64,000 nucleotides of DNA from Chryseobacterium joostei. GTDB lineage: Bacteria; Bacteroidota; Bacteroidia; Flavobacteriales; Weeksellaceae. A program made the position numbers and the translations under genes. Shown here piece by piece: positions 8,929 through 18,009 of the stretch. How positions within the stretch are numbered: the stretch's first letter is position 1; every line of letters starts with the position of its first letter. The stretch covers positions 1,922,001-1,986,000 of the forward strand of contig NZ_CP033926.1 in NCBI RefSeq assembly GCF_003815775.1, read 5' to 3'. A model generated the notes under the pieces. That model was not told the DNA's origin, made no database searches, and saw only the letters and a list, made by a program, of their open reading frames with translations.

Positions 8929-10359
8929 ATGAAAGAAATTAATATCAAAAACGTAGCGATTACATTTGCTGCTGCGTTGATTATATGGTTCATTCCTGCT
9001 CCTGAGGGTGTAGCCGAGAATGCCTGGCATCTGTTTGCCATCTTCGCGGCAACCATTTTAGGAATCATTCTTAAAGCTGCTCCAATGGGCACCATGTGTA
9101 TGATGGCCATAGGATTTACGGCCCTTACACAGGTAGTTGCTCCGGGAGATGCAGGAAAATCTATTACAAAAGCACTTTCCGGATTTGGAGATAAAGTGAT
9201 CTGGCTTATCGGGATCTCATTCTTTATTGCCAGAGGATTCATCAAAACGGGTCTTGGAAACCGTATTGCCTTTTTATTCATCAGGGTGTTTGGTAAAAGT
9301 TCATTGGGATTAGCCTATGGATTGGGGCTTGCAGATGTTTGTCTGGCACCGGCCATTCCAAGTAATACGGCAAGAGGTGGAGGAATCATCTACCCAATCA
9401 TGAAATCTATGGCGATAAGCTTTGATTCTGTTCCTGAAAAACCGGAAACTCACAGAAAACTAGGGTCATTCCTGACTTTGAACAGTTATTACATGAACCT
9501 GATCGCTTCTTCCATGTTCCTTACCGGGACAGCCAGTAACCCGATGTGTCAGAAGTTTGCGGCTAACCTTGGAATAGATATTACATGGATGTCTTGGGCA
9601 GCTGCGGGTTTTGTGCCTGGTTTGGTTGCATTCTTTGTAGTTCCGTTGGTATTATACAAATTATATCCGCCTGAGTTGAAAAAAACAGGTGATGCCCCGA
9701 AAATGGCTGCTCTGAAATTAAAAGAAATGGGACCCATTTCCAGAAATGAATGGCTGATGTTATTAGCTTTTTTCATTCTGTTAGCTCTTTGGATATTTGG
9801 TGGAGCACTTTCTATTGATGCTACAACAACAGCATTTATTGGATTAACATTATTGTTATTAACCTCAGTATTAACCTGGGAAGATGTAAAAAGTGAAAAA
9901 GGGGCCTGGGATACTATTGTTTGGTTCGCCGTTTTAGTGATGATGGCAAGTTCCCTGAATGAACTGGGCTTCATTGGCTGGTTTAGTGACCTTATTAAAG
10001 TACAAATTGGAGGTCTGAGCTGGCAGGTAGCATTCCCTGTTATTATTGTAGTTTACTTCTTCAGTCACTATATTTTTGCCAGTGCTACAGCCCACGTAGC
10101 TGCGATGTATGCTGCCTTATTGGGAGTAGGTGTTTCTTTGGGAATTCCTCCTATGCTGTTAGCAATGATGCTAGGTTTCATGGGTTCAATTTATGGAGTT
10201 CTTACTCATTATGGACACGGCCCGGCTCCGGTATTCTTCGGAAGTGGATATGTAGATCTGAAAATCTGGTGGCTAAGAGGTCTTGAAATAGGAATCGTCT
10301 TATTAATTATCTATATGGTTGTTGGTGGTCTTTGGATGAAAGTTTTAGGATATTATTAA
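8929..10359 (+). CDS. DASS family anion/dicarboxylate:Na+ symporter
   Basis: An inner membrane carrier of 476 residues with about 12 hydrophobic segments. It has the paired Ser-Asn-Thr-type elements of the divalent anion:sodium symporters: Pro-Ser-Asn-Thr-Ala-Arg-Gly-Gly in the first half and the Thr-Gly-Thr-Ala-Ser-Asn-Pro stretch after it, and the second repeat has Ser-Ala-Thr-Ala-His. Overall it resembles the 2-oxoglutarate/malate translocator branch. Genes before (porin, 20 bp) and after (sdhC, 16 bp) point to uptake of C4-dicarboxylates or 2-oxoglutarate that feed the TCA cycle, or to succinate export under fumarate respiration. Confidence 0.9.
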   Translation: MKEINIKNVAITFAAALIIWFIPAPEGVAENAWHLFAIFAATILGIILKAAPMGTMCMMAIGFTALTQVVAPGDAGKSITKALSGFGDKVIWLIGISFFIARGFIKTGLGNRIAFLFIRVFGKSSLGLAYGLGLADVCLAPAIPSNTARGGGIIYPIMKSMAISFDSVPEKPETHRKLGSFLTLNSYYMNLIASSMFLTGTASNPMCQKFAANLGIDITWMSWAAAGFVPGLVAFFVVPLVLYKLYPPELKKTGDAPKMAALKLKEMGPISRNEWLMLLAFFILLALWIFGGALSIDATTTAFIGLTLLLLTSVLTWEDVKSEKGAWDTIVWFAVLVMMASSLNELGFIGWFSDLIKVQIGGLSWQVAFPVIIVVYFFSHYIFASATAHVAAMYAALLGVGVSLGIPPMLLAMMLGFMGSIYGVLTHYGHGPAPVFFGSGYVDLKIWWLRGLEIGIVLLIIYMVVGGLWMKVLGYY

Positions 10360-10375
10360 TTATTAAATCAAATAT

Positions 10376-11032
10376 ATGTTATCAACATTGTTAAGAAAAA
10401 TGCTGATGTGTCTCACGGGACTTTTTCTGGGGTTCTTCCTGCTGATTCATTTTCTGGGTAATCTCCAGCTGTTTCTTCCGCAAGAGCAGGCACATTTACA
10501 GTTTAATGCCTATTCGCATTTTTTATCAGGGAATATTATCATCAAAATAGTTTCTTATATTTTGTATGCCAGCATCATTCTGCATGCAGTAGATGGTTTA
10601 TTCATCACTTTAAAAAATAAGAAATCAGGTGGCGGTTATCAGGCTGACAAACGTGGAAGAGCCAGTAAATGGGCTTCCAGAAATATGGGAATTCTGGGTA
10701 CATTAATCCTGATCTTTCTGGTGATTCATTTTCAAAACTTCTGGTACATCTACAAATTCGGAAACCCACCTTTGGATGAGAATGGAAATAAGGACTTATA
10801 CATTTTGGTAATAACGGTTTTCAAGGAATGGTGGTACGTTCTTATTTATGTACTTTCCATGATTGCACTATGTTATCACCTGATTCACGGAATACACAGT
10901 GCTGTAAGAACGCTTGGGCTATACCATCCTAAGTTTGTAAAATGGTTCAAAACCATTGGGGTTGCTTATTCAATCATCATCAGTTTAGGTTTTGCGCTGA
11001 TGCCTATTTATGTATTCTTCACTTATCATTAA
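10376..11032 (+). CDS. sdhC: Succinate dehydrogenase/fumarate reductase cytochrome b subunit (type B)
   Basis: The membrane anchor of complex II, 218 residues with five hydrophobic helices. A single five-helix subunit is the type B architecture, which carries two hemes b and works with menaquinone. Candidate heme-ligand histidines lie in the helices: in Leu-Ile-His-Phe (helix 1), Leu-His-Ala-Val-Asp (helix 2), Val-Ile-His-Phe-Gln (helix 3) and Cys-Tyr-His-Leu-Ile-His-Gly-Ile-His (helix 4). No separate sdhD is present, as expected. It is followed 11 bp later by sdhA. Confidence 0.92.
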   Translation: MLSTLLRKMLMCLTGLFLGFFLLIHFLGNLQLFLPQEQAHLQFNAYSHFLSGNIIIKIVSYILYASIILHAVDGLFITLKNKKSGGGYQADKRGRASKWASRNMGILGTLILIFLVIHFQNFWYIYKFGNPPLDENGNKDLYILVITVFKEWWYVLIYVLSMIALCYHLIHGIHSAVRTLGLYHPKFVKWFKTIGVAYSIIISLGFALMPIYVFFTYH

Positions 11033-11043
11033 ACAGACCTATC

Positions 11044-12960
11044 ATGATTTTAGATTCAAAAATACCACAAGGCCCATTGGAACAAAAATGGGATAATTAT
11101 AAAAAGAAAGCTAAGCTCGTAAATCCGGCCAACCGTAAAAAACTGGATGTTATTGTTGTAGGAACAGGTCTGGCAGGAAGTTCAATTGCTGCTTCTTTAG
11201 GTGAAATGGGTTATAATGTGAAGTCATTTTGCTTCCAGGACAGCCCCAGAAGAGCACACTCTGTAGCTGCACAAGGCGGTGTAAATGCCGCTAAAAACTA
11301 TAAAAACGATGGTGACAGCGTTTACAGAATGTTTGTAGATACCTTGAAAGGAGGTGACTTTAGGGCACGTGAAGCCAATGTTTACCGAATGGCAGAATGC
11401 TCCCTAAACCTCATCGATCAATCTGTAGCCCAAGGGGTGCCTTTCGGACGTGAATATGGTGGCTACCTTAATAACCGTTCCTTCGGAGGAGTTCAGGTAA
11501 GCCGAACATTCTACGCCAGAGGGCAAACAGGTCAGCAACTACTTTTGGGAGCGTATCAGGCATTAATGAGACAAGTCGGGAAAGGTTCTGTACAATTGTT
11601 TTCAAGGCATGAGATGCTTGATTTGGTCACCATTGATGGCAAGGCCAGAGGAATCATCGTAAGGAATTTAGACACCGGAGAAATTGAACGTCATGCAGCA
11701 CATGCTGTAATACTGGCAACAGGAGGCTATGGAAAGATCTATTACCTTTCTACATTAGCCATGGGGTGCAATGGTTCTGCTATCTGGAGAGCCCATAAAA
11801 AAGGTGCTTTAATGGCTTCCCCAAGCTGGATTCAGGTACACCCTACTTCACTTCCGCAATCCGGAGATTATCAATCTAAATTAACATTGATGTCTGAATC
11901 ATTGCGTAATGACGGACGAATCTGGGTTCCGTTGAAAAAGGATGAAAACAGACCTCCAAATGATATTCCTGAGAGTGAAAGGGATTATTATCTTGAAAGA
12001 AGATATCCTGCTTTCGGAAATCTGGCTCCAAGAGATATTTCATCCCGTGCTGCCAAGGAAAGAATTGATGCTGGGTTTGGAATCGGGCCTCTGAAAAATG
12101 CAGTGTACCTTGATTTTTCCAAGGCCATTAAAGAACAGGGAAAAGATAAGATTCAGGAGAAATATGGAAACTTATTTGATATGTATCTTAAGATTACAGG
12201 ATATGATGCCTATAAAGAACCCATGATGATTTCTCCATCAGCACACTTTTCAATGGGTGGACTATGGGTAGACTATGAACTGATGACTACTGTTCCGGGA
12301 TTATTTGCGTTAGGGGAAGCTAATTTTGCGGACCACGGTGCCAATAGACTGGGTGCCAATTCTCTTTTACAAGCTTCCGTGGATGGTTACTTCATTGCTC
12401 CATATACCATTGCTAATTATCTGGCTAATGAAATTCACACCGGAAAAATTTCACCGGATGCTCCTGAATTTGAAAAGGCTGAAAACGCGGTTAAAAACCA
12501 GATTCAGGATTTAATCAATATCAAAGGAACTAAAACCGTTGACTATTTTCATAAAACATTAGGCAAGCTCTTATATGATTATTGTGGATTGGCCAGAACT
12601 GAAGAAGGATTGAAATATGCCATTCAGGAAATAAGAAAACTTAAGCAGGAATTCCACAAGGAGGTAAGGGTTTCCGGACAAGGTGATACCATGAATACGG
12701 AACTGGAAAAGGCAGGCCGTGTTGCCGATTATTTTGAGATTGGAGAACTGATGTGCTATGATGCCTTAACCCGTAATGAATCCTGCGGAGCACACTTCCG
12801 GGAAGAATACCAGACACCGGATGGTGAAGCACTGAGAAACGATACAGACTATCAGTTTATCTCTGCATGGGCATGGACAGGTGAAAACGGCGAGCCTGAA
12901 CTGATCAAGGAACCTTTGATCTTTGAAGAAATACAGCCAACGGTAAGAAGTTACAAATAA
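11044..12960 (+). CDS. sdhA: Succinate dehydrogenase/fumarate reductase flavoprotein subunit
   Basis: Catalytic subunit of complex II, 638 residues, interconverting succinate and fumarate on the cytoplasmic face. It starts with a dinucleotide-binding GTGLAG motif near residue 40. His72 in Arg-Arg-Ala-His-Ser is the residue that covalently binds FAD in this family, and Ala-Gln-Gly-Gly-Val-Asn-Ala follows it. The substrate region and the C-terminal Gly-Ala-Asn-Arg-Leu-Gly-Ala-Asn-Ser motif are intact. The start is set at ATG 11044, 11 bp after sdhC; an earlier in-frame start would overlap sdhC by about 90 bp and adds an unrelated N-terminus. Sequence is of the type B (Bacteroidota/epsilon) group. 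Confidence 0.97.
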   Translation: MILDSKIPQGPLEQKWDNYKKKAKLVNPANRKKLDVIVVGTGLAGSSIAASLGEMGYNVKSFCFQDSPRRAHSVAAQGGVNAAKNYKNDGDSVYRMFVDTLKGGDFRAREANVYRMAECSLNLIDQSVAQGVPFGREYGGYLNNRSFGGVQVSRTFYARGQTGQQLLLGAYQALMRQVGKGSVQLFSRHEMLDLVTIDGKARGIIVRNLDTGEIERHAAHAVILATGGYGKIYYLSTLAMGCNGSAIWRAHKKGALMASPSWIQVHPTSLPQSGDYQSKLTLMSESLRNDGRIWVPLKKDENRPPNDIPESERDYYLERRYPAFGNLAPRDISSRAAKERIDAGFGIGPLKNAVYLDFSKAIKEQGKDKIQEKYGNLFDMYLKITGYDAYKEPMMISPSAHFSMGGLWVDYELMTTVPGLFALGEANFADHGANRLGANSLLQASVDGYFIAPYTIANYLANEIHTGKISPDAPEFEKAENAVKNQIQDLINIKGTKTVDYFHKTLGKLLYDYCGLARTEEGLKYAIQEIRKLKQEFHKEVRVSGQGDTMNTELEKAGRVADYFEIGELMCYDALTRNESCGAHFREEYQTPDGEALRNDTDYQFISAWAWTGENGEPELIKEPLIFEEIQPTVRSYK

Positions 12961-12972
12961 AAAACAAAAATT

Positions 12973-13722
12973 ATGGATTTACACCTTAAGATATGGAGAC
13001 AGAAAGACAAAAAAAGTGAGGGAAAACTAGTCAATTATGATCTAAAAGGCTTAAACTCCCACATGTCTTTCCTAGAAATGCTGGATACTTTAAACGAAAA
13101 ACTGATCACCGAGGGAGATGAACCTGTAGAATTTGATCACGACTGTCGTGAAGGAATCTGTGGACAATGCGGAATGATGATCAACGGTATTGCCCATGGT
13201 CCTCTAAAAAATACTACGACTTGCCAACTTCACCTACGATCTTTTAAGGATGGGGAAACTATTTTAATAGAACCATTCCGGGCAGAGGCTTTTCCGGTGA
13301 AGAAAGACTTAAAGGTAGACCGTTCTGCCTTTGACAGAATTATTTCTTCCGGCGGTTTTGTATCTATAAATACAGGGCAGGCTCCGGATGCCACAGCAAT
13401 TCCGGTTACTCACCAGACTGCTGAAGAAGCCTTTGATTCTGCTGCCTGCATTGGATGTGGTGCCTGCGTTGCCACCTGTAAAAACGGAAGTGCCGCATTA
13501 TTTACTTCAGCAAAGATTACACATATGGCATTGCTTCCACAAGGTAAGGAAGAAAGAAGCAAACGTGTTCTGGATATGGTTTCCCAGATGGATGGCGAAT
13601 TATTCGGACACTGCTCTAATACGGAAGCCTGTGAAGTGGAATGTCCACAGGGAATTTCAGTACTGAATATTGCCAGAATGAATTTTGAATATAACAGAGC
13701 TTTGTTTTTTAAGAAAAAATAA
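12973..13722 (+). CDS. sdhB: Succinate dehydrogenase/fumarate reductase iron-sulfur subunit
   Basis: The electron-transfer subunit of complex II, 249 residues. Cysteines for all three clusters are visible: Cys58, Cys63, Cys66 and Cys84 for [2Fe-2S]; Cys159, Cys162, Cys165 for [4Fe-4S], with Cys169 starting the third site; and Cys214, Cys220 and Cys224 in the C-terminal domain to complete the [3Fe-4S] and [4Fe-4S] sites. It passes electrons from the flavin of SdhA to the hemes of SdhC. It ends the five-gene run porin-DASS-sdhCAB, all gaps of which are 20 bp or less, and a terminator follows. Confidence 0.97.
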   Translation: MDLHLKIWRQKDKKSEGKLVNYDLKGLNSHMSFLEMLDTLNEKLITEGDEPVEFDHDCREGICGQCGMMINGIAHGPLKNTTTCQLHLRSFKDGETILIEPFRAEAFPVKKDLKVDRSAFDRIISSGGFVSINTGQAPDATAIPVTHQTAEEAFDSAACIGCGACVATCKNGSAALFTSAKITHMALLPQGKEERSKRVLDMVSQMDGELFGHCSNTEACEVECPQGISVLNIARMNFEYNRALFFKKK

Positions 13723-13748
13723 TTGAATTAAAAAAGCGAAGAAAATAA

Positions 13749-13787
13749 GAAAGGGCAAATGGACCAATTGGTAGATTTGCCCTTTTA
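13749..13787 (+). terminator. Terminator after sdhB
   Basis: A perfect 11-bp stem AAGGGCAAATG-type arm (AAAGGGCAAAT with ATTTGCCCTTT) is followed by TTTTATGT. The loop holds a second small palindrome, ACCAATTGGT. It is about 30 bp after the sdhB stop. Confidence 0.85.
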
Positions 13788-13919
13788 TGTTTACATTCTT
13801 ACACTAAGCTCCCGATATATAGTCTTCCAAGGGGAATTTTCATCATAATGAATATCAATGATGCCCTGTTTAGAGACAGAAGAAAAGTATAATACTATTG
13901 TTTAATGACCTCTTTTCTA

Positions 13920-14933
13920 TTAAACTTCTTTCTCGAAGTAAAGTCTGTAGTATTTTCCTTTATCATCTTCACCCGTTTCCAGTTTCTGTCTGTCTCCATG
14001 AATGTAGATATGGAAATTTTTGTCCAGCTTGATGATACTTTTAAAGTGTCTTTGGGTCTTTTTTACTGCGGCTTCACTAATTGGGAATTCTTCTGCGATA
14101 TTCACCTGCATATCCTGTTCGTAATCAGTTTTAAAGTTCACGAAACTTTCAATTACATGCTCGTCTCCCAATACCTCATTAGCAAATTCATCCAGTTTAA
14201 ACTCTTCCTTTTCCTTAAAGAAATTGATGGATTTATTCAGGAAATCAGCCTGATCAGCCTTTGAAACCTCAAATTCCTGTGGCAATTGCTTTGTAATATA
14301 ATCTTTGTATACCATCAATGCTTCCTGCGTGTGGAAGTATTCATCGTCACGTTGTTTTACCTTTAAGAAATCCTCAAACCAATAATACATATCACCGTTT
14401 TTGTTGTTGTCTACAACGGAAAGTACGTATCCTGTATCTTTATTATTATTGTGGATTAAGGCTGCTTTATCAATTTTAGATAAACCAATTCCCATGTCTT
14501 TTTCTATGTCAAATGTTTCATCCTGCGGATTAATTTTCAGGAATGATTCTCTTTTTTCAGTTTTGAAAATTCCGATCTTGTCTACTCTATCCGGACGGTC
14601 ACTTTCATCTTCAAAAAGAACAATGAACAACTCTCCTCCCTGAACTCTTGGGTTTTCAGCAGCTTCGAAAAGATGTTTTGCAATATTTTCAGCTTCCCAA
14701 ATGAACTTGGACTTATCTTCAAAAATTTCAGATACTGCACTGTAAACCGGATTGTTCACCAGGTACGTATCACTGTAAAAATGGAAAGTTTCTTCTGATT
14801 TGAAAGAACCTAAAAAGTAATTCTCAAGCAGTTCTGCCATTCCTTCCTCCAACTTCAATTCCTCCTGGGAAAGCGTTAAAGATTCTCCGTTGATCTTATT
14901 TCCGACTCTGTGTACTATTATTTTTGAAAACAT
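13920..14933 (-). CDS. Nucleoid-associated protein, NdpA/YejK family
   Basis: A 337-residue cytoplasmic protein with the length and pattern of the 37-kDa nucleoid-associated protein family. The N-terminus (Ile-Ile-Val-His-Arg-Val-Gly-Asn-Lys) and the mid segment with Lys-x-x-Lys-Ile-Asp-Lys-Ala-Ala-Leu-Ile are typical of Bacteroidota members. These proteins bind DNA non-specifically, but the physiological role is poorly known. It is a stand-alone gene facing the sdh operon end; no clear terminator is seen between it and the sdhB terminator. Confidence 0.85.
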   Translation of the reverse strand: MFSKIIVHRVGNKINGESLTLSQEELKLEEGMAELLENYFLGSFKSEETFHFYSDTYLVNNPVYSAVSEIFEDKSKFIWEAENIAKHLFEAAENPRVQGGELFIVLFEDESDRPDRVDKIGIFKTEKRESFLKINPQDETFDIEKDMGIGLSKIDKAALIHNNNKDTGYVLSVVDNNKNGDMYYWFEDFLKVKQRDDEYFHTQEALMVYKDYITKQLPQEFEVSKADQADFLNKSINFFKEKEEFKLDEFANEVLGDEHVIESFVNFKTDYEQDMQVNIAEEFPISEAAVKKTQRHFKSIIKLDKNFHIYIHGDRQKLETGEDDKGKYYRLYFEKEV

Positions 14934-15408
14934 CTTCTGAATATTTGGACTGCAAAGATATTCATTCTATTCTTTATGCAAAACTTAAAAATAGGAATGA
15001 TTTTGTTTTAGGTTGCGCTAAATTTTTTGAACCGTAAAAGCCACAAAAGCTTTATTTTAAAACACTTTAGTTCCCTTTAAAATTTAAAATAATGCAGTAA
15101 AAAGCTCACTAAAGGTGAAAATTTCAGATTTTCAAAACTTAGGTGTACTTCTTATACATAAAGCTTTTCACTTCAAATAACTTAAGTGCTATAATCCTTT
15201 TGTGAGTTTTGTAGTTTACACAAACAGATTAACCTTAAATGCTTGATGATTAAAAAAAATGATTTTTCCAATTTGATAAAACCCTTATCATTTTGAAATG
15301 CTTTTTTCATTTTAAATCTTCGATAAAAACATACCAAACACTTAATAATCAATACACTAAATAAAATAAGCATTCAACGGAATACCATTGGTATCATCAT
15401 TTGAAAAC
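14934..15408. other. Gene-poor stretch with an imperfect inverted repeat
   Basis: 475 AT-rich bases. A 63-codon minus-strand frame at 15182-15373 is present but has no sensible protein pattern and I do not accept it. Two arms, 15042-15073 and 15179-15204, form an imperfect inverted repeat (CACAAAAG, then TTAT, then CACTT and AGTT in both arms), which looks like a small non-coding repeat element. No RNA gene was recognised. Confidence 0.5.
15042..15204. repeat. Imperfect inverted-repeat element (MITE-like)
   Basis: Left arm 15042-15073 and right arm 15179-15204 share CACAAAAG-n2-TTAT...CACTT-n-AGTT in opposite orientation, with gaps. About 105 bp lie between them with no gene. Such elements are common between genes in flavobacteria; whether this one is mobile or transcribed cannot be told from one copy. 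Confidence 0.4.
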
Positions 15409-15582
15409 ATGGAAAAAATGGACTTGAAAACATTAAACAGAATAGACAGGCTAAGAAGATTAAAAAGCAGAGGACCTAAGACTCCCAAATGGCTAAAGCC
15501 TTACCACCTACTTTTTATCGCCTTTTTAACCATTTTCATCTTTGGAGCCATTATAAAGGTACTTGAACAAAACCGCATTTAA
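15409..15582 (+). CDS. Small single-pass membrane protein (module copy 1)
   Basis: A 57-residue protein: a basic N-terminal half rich in Lys and Arg, then one hydrophobic helix (about residues 36-50) and a short tail. No family recognised. Start: ATG 15409 (a TTG seven codons earlier and an ATG three codons later are also in frame). It precedes a helical 118-residue protein by 11 bp. The same arrangement of small membrane protein plus helical protein recurs immediately downstream (16033-16611), so this is one half of a duplicated two-gene module. Confidence 0.6.
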   Translation: MEKMDLKTLNRIDRLRRLKSRGPKTPKWLKPYHLLFIAFLTIFIFGAIIKVLEQNRI

Positions 15583-15593
15583 AAAAATATAAT

Positions 15594-15950
15594 ATGAACT
15601 ATTTACAGGCCGTACAGGAAATCACAGAATTGGTTCCTGACTTTGAAACTGAACTTAAAGAGCATAGAAATCCAACTTCGTACAGTGTTATCAGGACATT
15701 CACGGAGCGTATCAAAAACATGATCCGCCAGAATGACAGTAATCTGCTACTCAAAAGCTTACAAAAGATGGACAAAATTTACACCGATGGAGATGTTGCC
15801 TTAAAAAATGCAATTGATAACACATTTATCTATTCTTTGGACAATTTTACAGCTTTTTGCAGCAAGGAAGACCGAAAAATGATCTTTAGTCATATTTCTT
15901 CTACCCTGAAAAGTAGCTATTCGAGACAGATTTACAACCACGGCATATAA
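15594..15950 (+). CDS. Helical protein of unknown function (module copy 1)
   Basis: A 118-residue, probably all-helical, soluble protein. Its second half has a pattern of the form Lys-x-Met-Asp-x-x-Tyr-x-x-Gly-Asp-x-x-x-x-x-Ala-Ile-x-Asn-x-Phe-Ile, then Ser-x-x-x-Phe. This resembles small Bacteroidota proteins of the DUF7674 kind, a guess made from memory of the motif only. The protein at 16216-16611 shares the same pattern and length and is a paralogue. It follows the small membrane protein gene by 11 bp. No function is known. Confidence 0.7.
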   Translation: MNYLQAVQEITELVPDFETELKEHRNPTSYSVIRTFTERIKNMIRQNDSNLLLKSLQKMDKIYTDGDVALKNAIDNTFIYSLDNFTAFCSKEDRKMIFSHISSTLKSSYSRQIYNHGI

Positions 15951-16032
15951 AGGTTTTATTACATTTTTCACCCGTTTCATTACAAAGTGTTTAAATTAAA
16001 CAAAATTAAAAATAACTCACAATCAATAGATT

Positions 16033-16164
16033 ATGAAAAACAAAATCAGAAAAATTTCAGATTGGAAAACCTGGAAAACTACGACTAATAGACACAATTC
16101 AGAGATATTACTCACTCACATCGCTGTGATCGTTGGTGTATTTATTTTTGCAGCTTGTCTTTAA
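16033..16164 (+). CDS. Small single-pass membrane protein (module copy 2)
   Basis: A 43-residue frame starting at ATG 16033. The N-terminal 24 residues are basic and Thr/Lys/Trp-rich, the C-terminal 18 residues are a hydrophobic helix (Ile-Ala-Val-Ile-Val-Gly-Val-Phe) that ends in Cys-Leu. It mirrors the 57-residue protein at 15409 in layout, position and distance to a helical partner, although sequence identity is low. The repeated layout is the main reason to accept such a short frame. Confidence 0.5.
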   Translation: MKNKIRKISDWKTWKTTTNRHNSEILLTHIAVIVGVFIFAACL

Positions 16165-16215
16165 ATTTTGGTATACATTTAGCTTCAATAAAAAGTGTTT
16201 GAAAAATTCTTAATT

Positions 16216-16611
16216 ATGATGAAAGTACAAATGCAAACTATTAATCAAAAAATAGCTGTTGAATACTTAAAATTTTTCTATCCGCCACTTCGCAAGGAAA
16301 TCATACAGTTATCTGTTCATGATAATTTTGCAGGAATTATGCAGGCTACCGTTAATTATCTGAAAGGCCTGCTGCAGGAATCTAAGATCAACATTATTGC
16401 CCATCACATCAAACTTATGGACGGTCTTTACAGGAATGGAAATTCTTATGTAAGAACCATGATTGAAAATATCTTCATAAGGTCTTTTGAAAGTTTTAAA
16501 AAGCATGCAAAAATCCAGCATTGGAAACTTCTTTATCATTATATGCCTGTGAGCTTCCAGATTATTTATAATGAGCAGCAGAAGCAAGACCAGATCTACT
16601 TTGGGAAATAA
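16216..16611 (+). CDS. Helical protein of unknown function (module copy 2)
   Basis: About 131 residues, all-helical in appearance, no signal peptide. It aligns with the 15594-15950 product over the second half: the shared positions are Met-Asp, Tyr, Gly, Val/Leu, Ile-x-Asn-x-Phe-Ile, Ser-x-x-x-Phe and a final Ser-x-x-x-Ile-Tyr. Start: ATG 16216; GTG 16195 and ATG 16231 are alternatives, and the last fits best to the start of the paralogue. It is the second half of the tandem copy of the module. Function unknown. Confidence 0.65.
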   Translation: MMKVQMQTINQKIAVEYLKFFYPPLRKEIIQLSVHDNFAGIMQATVNYLKGLLQESKINIIAHHIKLMDGLYRNGNSYVRTMIENIFIRSFESFKKHAKIQHWKLLYHYMPVSFQIIYNEQQKQDQIYFGK

Positions 16612-16624
16612 ATAGCTTTTATAG

Positions 16625-16758
16625 AGGCGAAATCGCAAAGAGGTAAATCGGCACAATTGCTTACTGAAGTCTTCCGATATCTTTTACTAAAAAGAGGGAG
16701 GAAAGAATATATTTGGTAGCAATTTAAATCTTTTAACTTCTTTGCCATTTCGCCTTTT
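16625..16758. repeat. Imperfect inverted repeat, possible terminator or repeat element
   Basis: Left arm 16625-16647 (AGGCGAAATCGCAAAGAGG...) and right arm 16732-16755 read as the same 23-24 base sequence in opposite orientation, with two mismatches and one extra base; the right arm ends in TTTTTT. The 84 bp between hold no gene. It could terminate transcription of the upstream module and is probably one copy of a dispersed intergenic repeat. Confidence 0.5.
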
Positions 16759-16799
16759 TTGCTTTCCTATTATAAAACCTTACTTTTGCAAAAAAACCC

Positions 16800-17393
16800 A
16801 TGAAATACTCTTTTTATACTGTCATGATGTTGTTGTCCCTGATTTCATGCGGAAATAATGACAATATAATTGATGATCCAAGGCCTATTGATCATGAAAT
16901 TCGGAATTTTGAATTCAGAAATTATACGGTAAAAAACACTGTTTTGTATAAAGGATCATCGGGACAAAAGTCAACTCCTGAAGAATCTTACTTGAAAAAC
17001 TATTGGAGTTCTTATCAGCAGCCGACATGGAAAATCATCGGCCTTGATTTGAAACACAATTCCATAAAATTGATTTCAGGAACTTCTGCGAATGCATCAT
17101 ACCCTATCAAAATCATTAATGATTCTGTATTAATCAATGAAAATGGCATTAAGCCCAATTACTTAGGAGATTTCAATAAAGAGACCTCAACATTTACTCT
17201 TAAAAGAACTTTCAGATATATCAAAAAGGCTCCAAGAGACCACGGTGCGTTATTTATTAACCAAAATACAGATTTTGGTATCACTCAATATGAAAATGTC
17301 TTTGGAACTGTTTTTAGTTCTCCCTCTGAAATGACGGAAGCAGATGACACCATTCTTTGGAGCAATATAGAATATCATTACAAATCATTGTAA
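16800..17393 (+). CDS. Putative lipoprotein
   Basis: No family recognised. The 197-residue product has a lipoprotein signal with Leu-Ile-Ser-Cys at 14-17, so it should be anchored to a membrane through Cys17. The mature part is Asn/Asp/Ser-rich and looks like a beta-rich periplasmic or surface domain. It stands alone between an inverted repeat and a bidirectional terminator. Confidence 0.7.
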   Translation: MKYSFYTVMMLLSLISCGNNDNIIDDPRPIDHEIRNFEFRNYTVKNTVLYKGSSGQKSTPEESYLKNYWSSYQQPTWKIIGLDLKHNSIKLISGTSANASYPIKIINDSVLINENGIKPNYLGDFNKETSTFTLKRTFRYIKKAPRDHGALFINQNTDFGITQYENVFGTVFSSPSEMTEADDTILWSNIEYHYKSL

Positions 17394-17410
17394 ATTAAAA
17401 TTTTGTTAGA

Positions 17411-17450
17411 AAAAACTCCCCAAACATATTTTGTTTGGGGAGTTTTTTTT
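17411..17450. terminator. Bidirectional terminator between convergent genes
   Basis: A perfect 13-bp stem (AACTCCCCAAACA and its complement) with a 5-base loop has an A run on the left and T8 on the right. It serves the lipoprotein gene ending at 17393 and can serve the thioredoxin-like gene ending at 17497. Confidence 0.9.
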
Positions 17451-17496
17451 ATTTCAATTGATTCAATAATGTTTCTTCAAAAACTAAAATCGGATT

Positions 17497-18009
17497 TTAC
17501 TTTTTCACAAATACATTTTCAATGATCTGTAGTTCTTCTTTTTTCAGTTTTGAGGTTTTCTCAAGCTTTGCAATAAAAGTGGCTACTTCTTCAGGAGTTG
17601 ATGGTGAACCCAGGTTTTCTCCCTTAGCATTAAATGAATCTGCTAATACTTCTCCTTTTGGATTTAGGATTAGCCAAAAAGGAAGTCCTGCATTTTCTCC
17701 TTTATATTTATTCATTAGCTCCTGTCCGCCAGGATTTTCAAGGGATTTTTTTTCACCTCTTTCCTGAACGTCTACATAAGCCGTAACAAACTTCTTATCA
17801 AAAAGAGGTTTGGTTTCTGGAAGATTCATATTCTTTTCCATCATCTTGCACCATTTGCACCACGAAGCATGAAACATTAGTAGAACATTTTTCTTACCCG
17901 CTTTAGCCTCTGTAAGTGCTTTATTTAATACCACATCTGCTTTTTCCTGTGCTGTTCCTAACTGAAATAACAGTAAGGCAACCACTACAATAATCTTAGA
18001 ATATTTCAT
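17497..18009 (-). CDS. Exported thioredoxin-like protein
   Basis: A 170-residue protein with a signal peptide (cut near Gly-Thr-Ala-Gln, residues 18-21) and a thioredoxin fold. The active site is Cys51-Lys-Trp-Cys54 after Phe-His-Ala-Ser-Trp; a Gly-Leu-Pro precedes the later strand, supplying the cis-Pro of the fold. It belongs to the thioredoxin-7/DUF255-like exported group and probably reduces disulfides or acts in oxidative folding in the periplasm. The partner is unknown, as it is a single gene. Confidence 0.88.
   Translation of the reverse strand: MKYSKIIVVVALLLFQLGTAQEKADVVLNKALTEAKAGKKNVLLMFHASWCKWCKMMEKNMNLPETKPLFDKKFVTAYVDVQERGEKKSLENPGGQELMNKYKGENAGLPFWLILNPKGEVLADSFNAKGENLGSPSTPEEVATFIAKLEKTSKLKKEELQIIENVFVKK

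Noticed and set aside
8501..9281. Antisense frames over the porin and transporter genes
   Set aside because: The coding strand is secure from barrel and membrane patterns; the opposite frames show no start context or family.
10942..11043. Extended start for sdhA
   Set aside because: It would overlap sdhC by about 90 bp and adds residues with no match to the family; ATG 11044 is better.
15182..15373. Minus-strand frame of 63 codons in a gene-poor stretch
   Set aside because: It lies partly in the arm of an inverted repeat and has no plausible protein pattern apart from chance hydrophobicity.
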